In this document: piece by piece, positions 12,834 through 15,701 of the stretch
Numbering within the stretch: the first letter of the stretch is position 1
Layout: each line of letters begins with the position of its first letter
Origin: Patescibacteria group bacterium
GTDB taxonomy: Bacteria; Patescibacteriota; Minisyncoccia; Phycocordibacterales; UBA5272
Length of the DNA: 15,701 nucleotides
Reading direction: 5' to 3'
NCBI GenBank assembly: GCA_030916975.1
Contig: JAUPVO010000024.1
Coordinates: 1-15,701 of the forward strand
The notes under the pieces: model-generated
Databases searched by the model: none
Seen by the model: the letters and a program-made list of their open reading frames with translations, nothing else
Told to the model about the DNA's origin: nothing
Translations under genes and position numbers: made by a program

Positions 12834-14417
12834 ATGAAAATAGGAAAAGTGAAATTCAATATTGTTAGTTTTTTTAATTATTTAATAATTTTATCACCTT
12901 TATTAATAAGCTCTTTTTTTGTCTATGGGTCAAAGTATCCAGTATGGGGTAATACGTTGTTTCTCGGATTGATTTTATCTCTTATTGTTTCAGTTCTTAG
13001 TTTGTATACTTATAAAAAAGAAAAAAAGATAAATTTTTTGAGCTTTATTTTAGTTATTTTAGGAATATTCTCTGGAATACTTTACATATTCATATCAGAA
13101 CAAAAATTTTTGTTTGATCTTTTTGGTAAAGGTATTTATCCGTGGACTACTGTTAGCATTTTTTCTATTTTTATAGTTGCTGCATATTTTTATTCTTTGA
13201 GAGGTAGACTTAACACAATCTCTATTGTAATCTCTGGTGTGGTTTTACTTTACACAATATTAAACTTTTTCTTAATTAATTTTCTTCCTTCAGTAGCTAA
13301 TTATACTGGGTATTTAAATGTGCCGATGGTAGCTTTTGGAACTTTAATTAATTACCCTTTTCTATTCTCTTTGGTCGTATTTATATTCAGTTTATTCTCA
13401 TTACTTTTTAATAAATATCTTGATAGAAAAAGTATTATTCTAGTTGATTTTGATAAGAAACATTTCATCTATATATACTATATAATATCTATTTTAATTT
13501 TTATAAATATAGCAGTCTATACTTTTAGATATGTTGGTGCTAGTTATTATATTAGAGCAGCAGAAAGTGTTCAACTTAATGATGTTCAAGGAGCTAAAGA
13601 TAATATTAATAAAGCGATATCTATTGCACCGTTCGATACTTATTATTTAGCTAGGATAGAGCTTATTAATTATGATATCTCAGTTTTATTAAATTCCACA
13701 TCTAGCGACAAACAAGATTTAGAACAAAAATATAAAGAGTTAGTTGAGTATCAAATAGAAGATGCTAAAAAAGCTGTACAATATGATGACAAAAATCCAG
13801 CTAATTACATGGCTCTTGGTATGGCATATGAAAGAGCGATGGTTTTAGCTAAAGAAGACGCTTATAAATTAGCGGCTGATTCATATGAGAAAGCTCGTAA
13901 CCTTGCAGATGAAAAAGATTTTGTGGATGTTACAAAAGCTAAACTGGCTTTCTCCGCAGACAAGGAAGAAGATGCTTTATCTTCTTTGGACAGGGCTTTA
14001 AAATTTAATGCATCATCCGCTCCTGCTTTGTATGTTTCTTCTCAATACTATGATTACAAGAATAAAGTTGACACAGCCGTAACTTACGGAGAAAAAGCTG
14101 TACAAGCTAGTCCTTATACTACAGATACTAGGATTAATCTAGGATTACTTTACCTAAAAGTTGGGAATTATAGTAATTCTGCTATGAATTTTATATCTGC
14201 TTACAATTTATCTAATAACACCAACAATTTATCTTTATATTACGCTGGCCTTGCTTATAAATATGGAAATGAAAAAGACAACTTTGAAAAAGTCATAGTA
14301 GAACTTGAGAAGAATCTTGGTTCTAGTGTTAAGGAGGTTGAAGATTTAAAAGCTTTACCTTTTGGAGATCCCGCGAACATTGCAACAAGTACCACTATCA
14401 AAGAAGTTAAAAAATAA
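12834..14417 (+). CDS. Multi-spanning membrane protein with C-terminal TPR domain
   Basis: The 527-aa protein has about seven hydrophobic helices (near 10-30, 37-60, 66-88, 103-120, 125-148, 168-192 and 210-229). The C-terminal half (about 230-510) is made of TPR-like helix pairs. Examples are SYYIRAAESVQLNDVQGAK, NPANYMALGMAYERAM, ALSSLDRALKFNASSAPAL and DTRINLGLLYLKVGNYSNS. The layout recalls O-antigen-ligase-like or glycosyltransferase membrane proteins with TPR tails. I see no catalytic signature, so function is open. The TPR part probably recruits partner proteins. A fibre-like gene follows, as in the 1365-3646 pair but in the opposite order. Confidence 0.8.
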   Translation: MKIGKVKFNIVSFFNYLIILSPLLISSFFVYGSKYPVWGNTLFLGLILSLIVSVLSLYTYKKEKKINFLSFILVILGIFSGILYIFISEQKFLFDLFGKGIYPWTTVSIFSIFIVAAYFYSLRGRLNTISIVISGVVLLYTILNFFLINFLPSVANYTGYLNVPMVAFGTLINYPFLFSLVVFIFSLFSLLFNKYLDRKSIILVDFDKKHFIYIYYIISILIFINIAVYTFRYVGASYYIRAAESVQLNDVQGAKDNINKAISIAPFDTYYLARIELINYDISVLLNSTSSDKQDLEQKYKELVEYQIEDAKKAVQYDDKNPANYMALGMAYERAMVLAKEDAYKLAADSYEKARNLADEKDFVDVTKAKLAFSADKEEDALSSLDRALKFNASSAPALYVSSQYYDYKNKVDTAVTYGEKAVQASPYTTDTRINLGLLYLKVGNYSNSAMNFISAYNLSNNTNNLSLYYAGLAYKYGNEKDNFEKVIVELEKNLGSSVKEVEDLKALPFGDPANIATSTTIKEVKK

Positions 14418-14432
14418 TTTAAATACATTTAA

Positions 14433-14476
14433 ATCAACAAAAAATACTTATTGTTCAATAAGTATTTTTTGTTGAT
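14433..14476. terminator. Terminator after the 7-TM/TPR gene
   Basis: A perfect 20-bp inverted repeat (14433-14452 with 14457-14476) has a 4-nt GTTC loop. The right arm contains a run of six T (14465-14470), and the left arm the matching A run, so it could work in both directions. It lies 15 nt after the stop. Confidence 0.83.
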
Positions 14477-14501
14477 AACTACATTTCTGGGAGGATATTA
14501 A

Positions 14502-14510
14502 TGTTATAAT
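14502..14510 (+). promoter_or_regulatory. Extended -10 promoter (TGTTATAAT) of the second fibre-like gene
   Basis: A perfect TGnTATAAT lies 12 nt before the ATG at 14523, predicting a leader of only about 5 nt. No clear -35 is seen. Confidence 0.55.
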
Positions 14511-14522
14511 TTATGTATACTA

Positions 14523-15701
14523 ATGAATTTTAATTTGGATTTTAAGAAAATAAAAATATTTAGAAAGTTTTATTATTTCATTATTGCATTCTTTGCGGTA
14601 GTTATTTTGACACATGCAGACACAAATTCAACTAAAAACTTTTCTTTTGTAGAAAAAGTCTCACTCAAAATTTATTGCGAACTTTCTTCTTTTCCATTTT
14701 TCTGGATGGAAAATGATAAATGTAATATATTGAATGATGGTTTGACATTAACCAGTCAATCCTCAGAACAGAACAGGGTGGATATGGGGGTGCCACTTGC
14801 GTACATTACAAATACTCCAAGTCCAATAGTTAAGAATTCGGTGCAAAAGGTTTCAGAACCGGTGACTAACAATAACAATCTTGATCCAAACGAAACAACC
14901 AAAACCGTCTACATCAACACACCTCCTCTCATAACCCAGCTTCCACCAGAAGTAAACACTATCACTAAGATAATACATGAATACATTTACCCAACATCTA
15001 CATCAGCCCTAGCGAACAGTTTCTCTACCCCTGTTAGCAATGGTTGGACTGGAGGCAATTATACAGTCACCAGTCACACAGTGAATACTGTAGACACAAG
15101 CGTTTCAGGAACAAATCTAACTACTACTGTTAACGGAGTAGCTACTACTACTGATTTATCATCATTAGTAGCTTCTTCTACAAGTAACACCCTTACAATA
15201 TCTACTAGCACTAATAGTTTCACTCTAGTAAGTAATGTAAATGGAATCATTGCCACCACTACTGGCAACATAGTTAATTCTCATACATTGTCTAATGACA
15301 ATAATAATCTATTAACTTCTATGGTCAACGGAGTAACTGCTACCTCTTCTTTAATTACTTCTAACATCGTCTCTGCTGCTGCCGGTCTAGTCACCACCAA
15401 CATCAATGGAGTAATAGCTACTACCTCTGTAGACAACCTCTACACTTTCTTAGCTTCAAGTACCAACTCTAATTTACAAGTATCTACTACTACGGATGGT
15501 AGAGTAGTATATGAATTAACAGACAATCCAATATTTAACTCTATCAACGCTACTTCATCTAATATTAAAGACTTAAACACCACCAACTCCACCTCCACCA
15601 ATCTATTCACCAATCTACTCAACTCTGTAACAGGATACTTTAATAATCTATTTGTAGACAATCTAAATGCTACTAACACTAATCTAGTAAATGCAACCTC
15701 T
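14523..15701 (+). CDS. Second secreted fibre-like repeat protein (3' end outside window)
   Basis: An open frame of 393 codons runs from this ATG to the right edge with no stop. The N-terminus has a basic stretch and a hydrophobic segment (about 15-31, ending THA), a signal peptide or anchor. Residues 42-67 (FVEKVSLKIYC, then NDKC) match the two-cysteine motif of the fibre-like protein at 1365-2930. A Thr/Pro/Asn-rich stalk follows. Residues 200-305 carry four degenerate repeats built on VNGVxxTT, and the last 60 residues are rich in NAT, TNL and NLN units, as in beta-helical fibres. From about 14880 the plus strand becomes poor in G and rich in C (ACC, ATC, AAC codons). It is probably a surface adhesin or pilus-like fibre; the C-terminal domain is not seen. 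Confidence 0.72.
   Translation, partial: MNFNLDFKKIKIFRKFYYFIIAFFAVVILTHADTNSTKNFSFVEKVSLKIYCELSSFPFFWMENDKCNILNDGLTLTSQSSEQNRVDMGVPLAYITNTPSPIVKNSVQKVSEPVTNNNNLDPNETTKTVYINTPPLITQLPPEVNTITKIIHEYIYPTSTSALANSFSTPVSNGWTGGNYTVTSHTVNTVDTSVSGTNLTTTVNGVATTTDLSSLVASSTSNTLTISTSTNSFTLVSNVNGIIATTTGNIVNSHTLSNDNNNLLTSMVNGVTATSSLITSNIVSAAAGLVTTNINGVIATTSVDNLYTFLASSTNSNLQVSTTTDGRVVYELTDNPIFNSINATSSNIKDLNTTNSTSTNLFTNLLNSVTGYFNNLFVDNLNATNTNLVNATS
15129..15425 (+). repeat. Four degenerate VNG(V/I)-type protein repeats
   Basis: The units begin at 15129 (VNGVATTT), 15237 (VNGIIATTT), 15324 (VNGVTATSS) and 15402 (INGVIATTS), spaced 108, 87 and 78 nt apart. They keep the reading frame and differ at DNA level, so they are old protein repeats, not recent tandem duplication. 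Confidence 0.65.

Noticed and set aside
15129..15425. CRISPR-like array
   Set aside because: The units differ at DNA level, have uneven spacing and keep one reading frame. They are protein repeats.
15074..15679. Two minus-strand open frames in the repeat region
   Set aside because: They are shadows caused by the skewed codon use of the fibre-like gene; the plus frame continues from a signal peptide through the whole region.

Overview
The window looks like chromosomal DNA from a Candidate Phyla Radiation (Patescibacteria) bacterium, most likely in Parcubacteria. It is strongly AT-rich, genes are densely packed, and almost none has a Shine-Dalgarno sequence. Several have a TATAAT box only 6-7 nt before the ATG, which implies leaderless mRNAs. 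Fibre-like secreted proteins and membrane/TPR proteins of the kind common in this group sit at both ends. TGA is used as a stop, so the code is the standard bacterial one. rplK is followed at once by a terminator with no rplA. This fits the Parcubacteria clade known to lack ribosomal protein L1 (OD1-L1), but the taxonomic call is an inference.

Layout. 1-1254 (minus): the end of a membrane protein, a histidine phosphatase and a probable 33-aa membrane peptide. 1365-3646 (plus): a secreted fibre-like protein and a membrane/TPR-like protein. 3719-4462: a SIMPL-domain protein. 4508-6050: secE-nusG-rplK behind a leader hairpin, closed by a bidirectional terminator shared with the convergent dcd. 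6045-8281 (minus): dCTP deaminase, dihydrofolate reductase and thymidylate synthase, which together cover most of dTMP synthesis. 8496-8960 (plus): an unrecognised 154-aa protein. 9069-11893 (plus): a MurF-like ligase, a small membrane protein and murB, a peptidoglycan-precursor cluster. 12010-12081: tRNA-His(GTG). 12163-15701 (plus): a C-terminally anchored protein, a 7-TM/TPR protein and the start of a second fibre-like protein that runs off the window.

The main anomaly is the 6771-8995 block. thyA is GC-rich in an AT-rich genome and its protein resembles proteobacterial ThyA. thyA, the DHFR gene and the 154-aa ORF each have a proper Shine-Dalgarno sequence, and strong hairpin terminators follow them. 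The surrounding genes lack SD sequences. I read this block as a horizontally acquired thymidylate cassette placed beside a resident dcd.

A second pattern is that the two fibre-like proteins share an N-terminal two-cysteine motif, and each lies next to a membrane protein with a TPR-like C-terminal half. This may be a repeated surface-structure module. Other points are a tRNA-His with A at position 73 instead of C, 5'-end hairpins right after the -10 box of secE and of tRNA-His, a MurF without its N-terminal domain, and a GC-rich palindrome inside murB.
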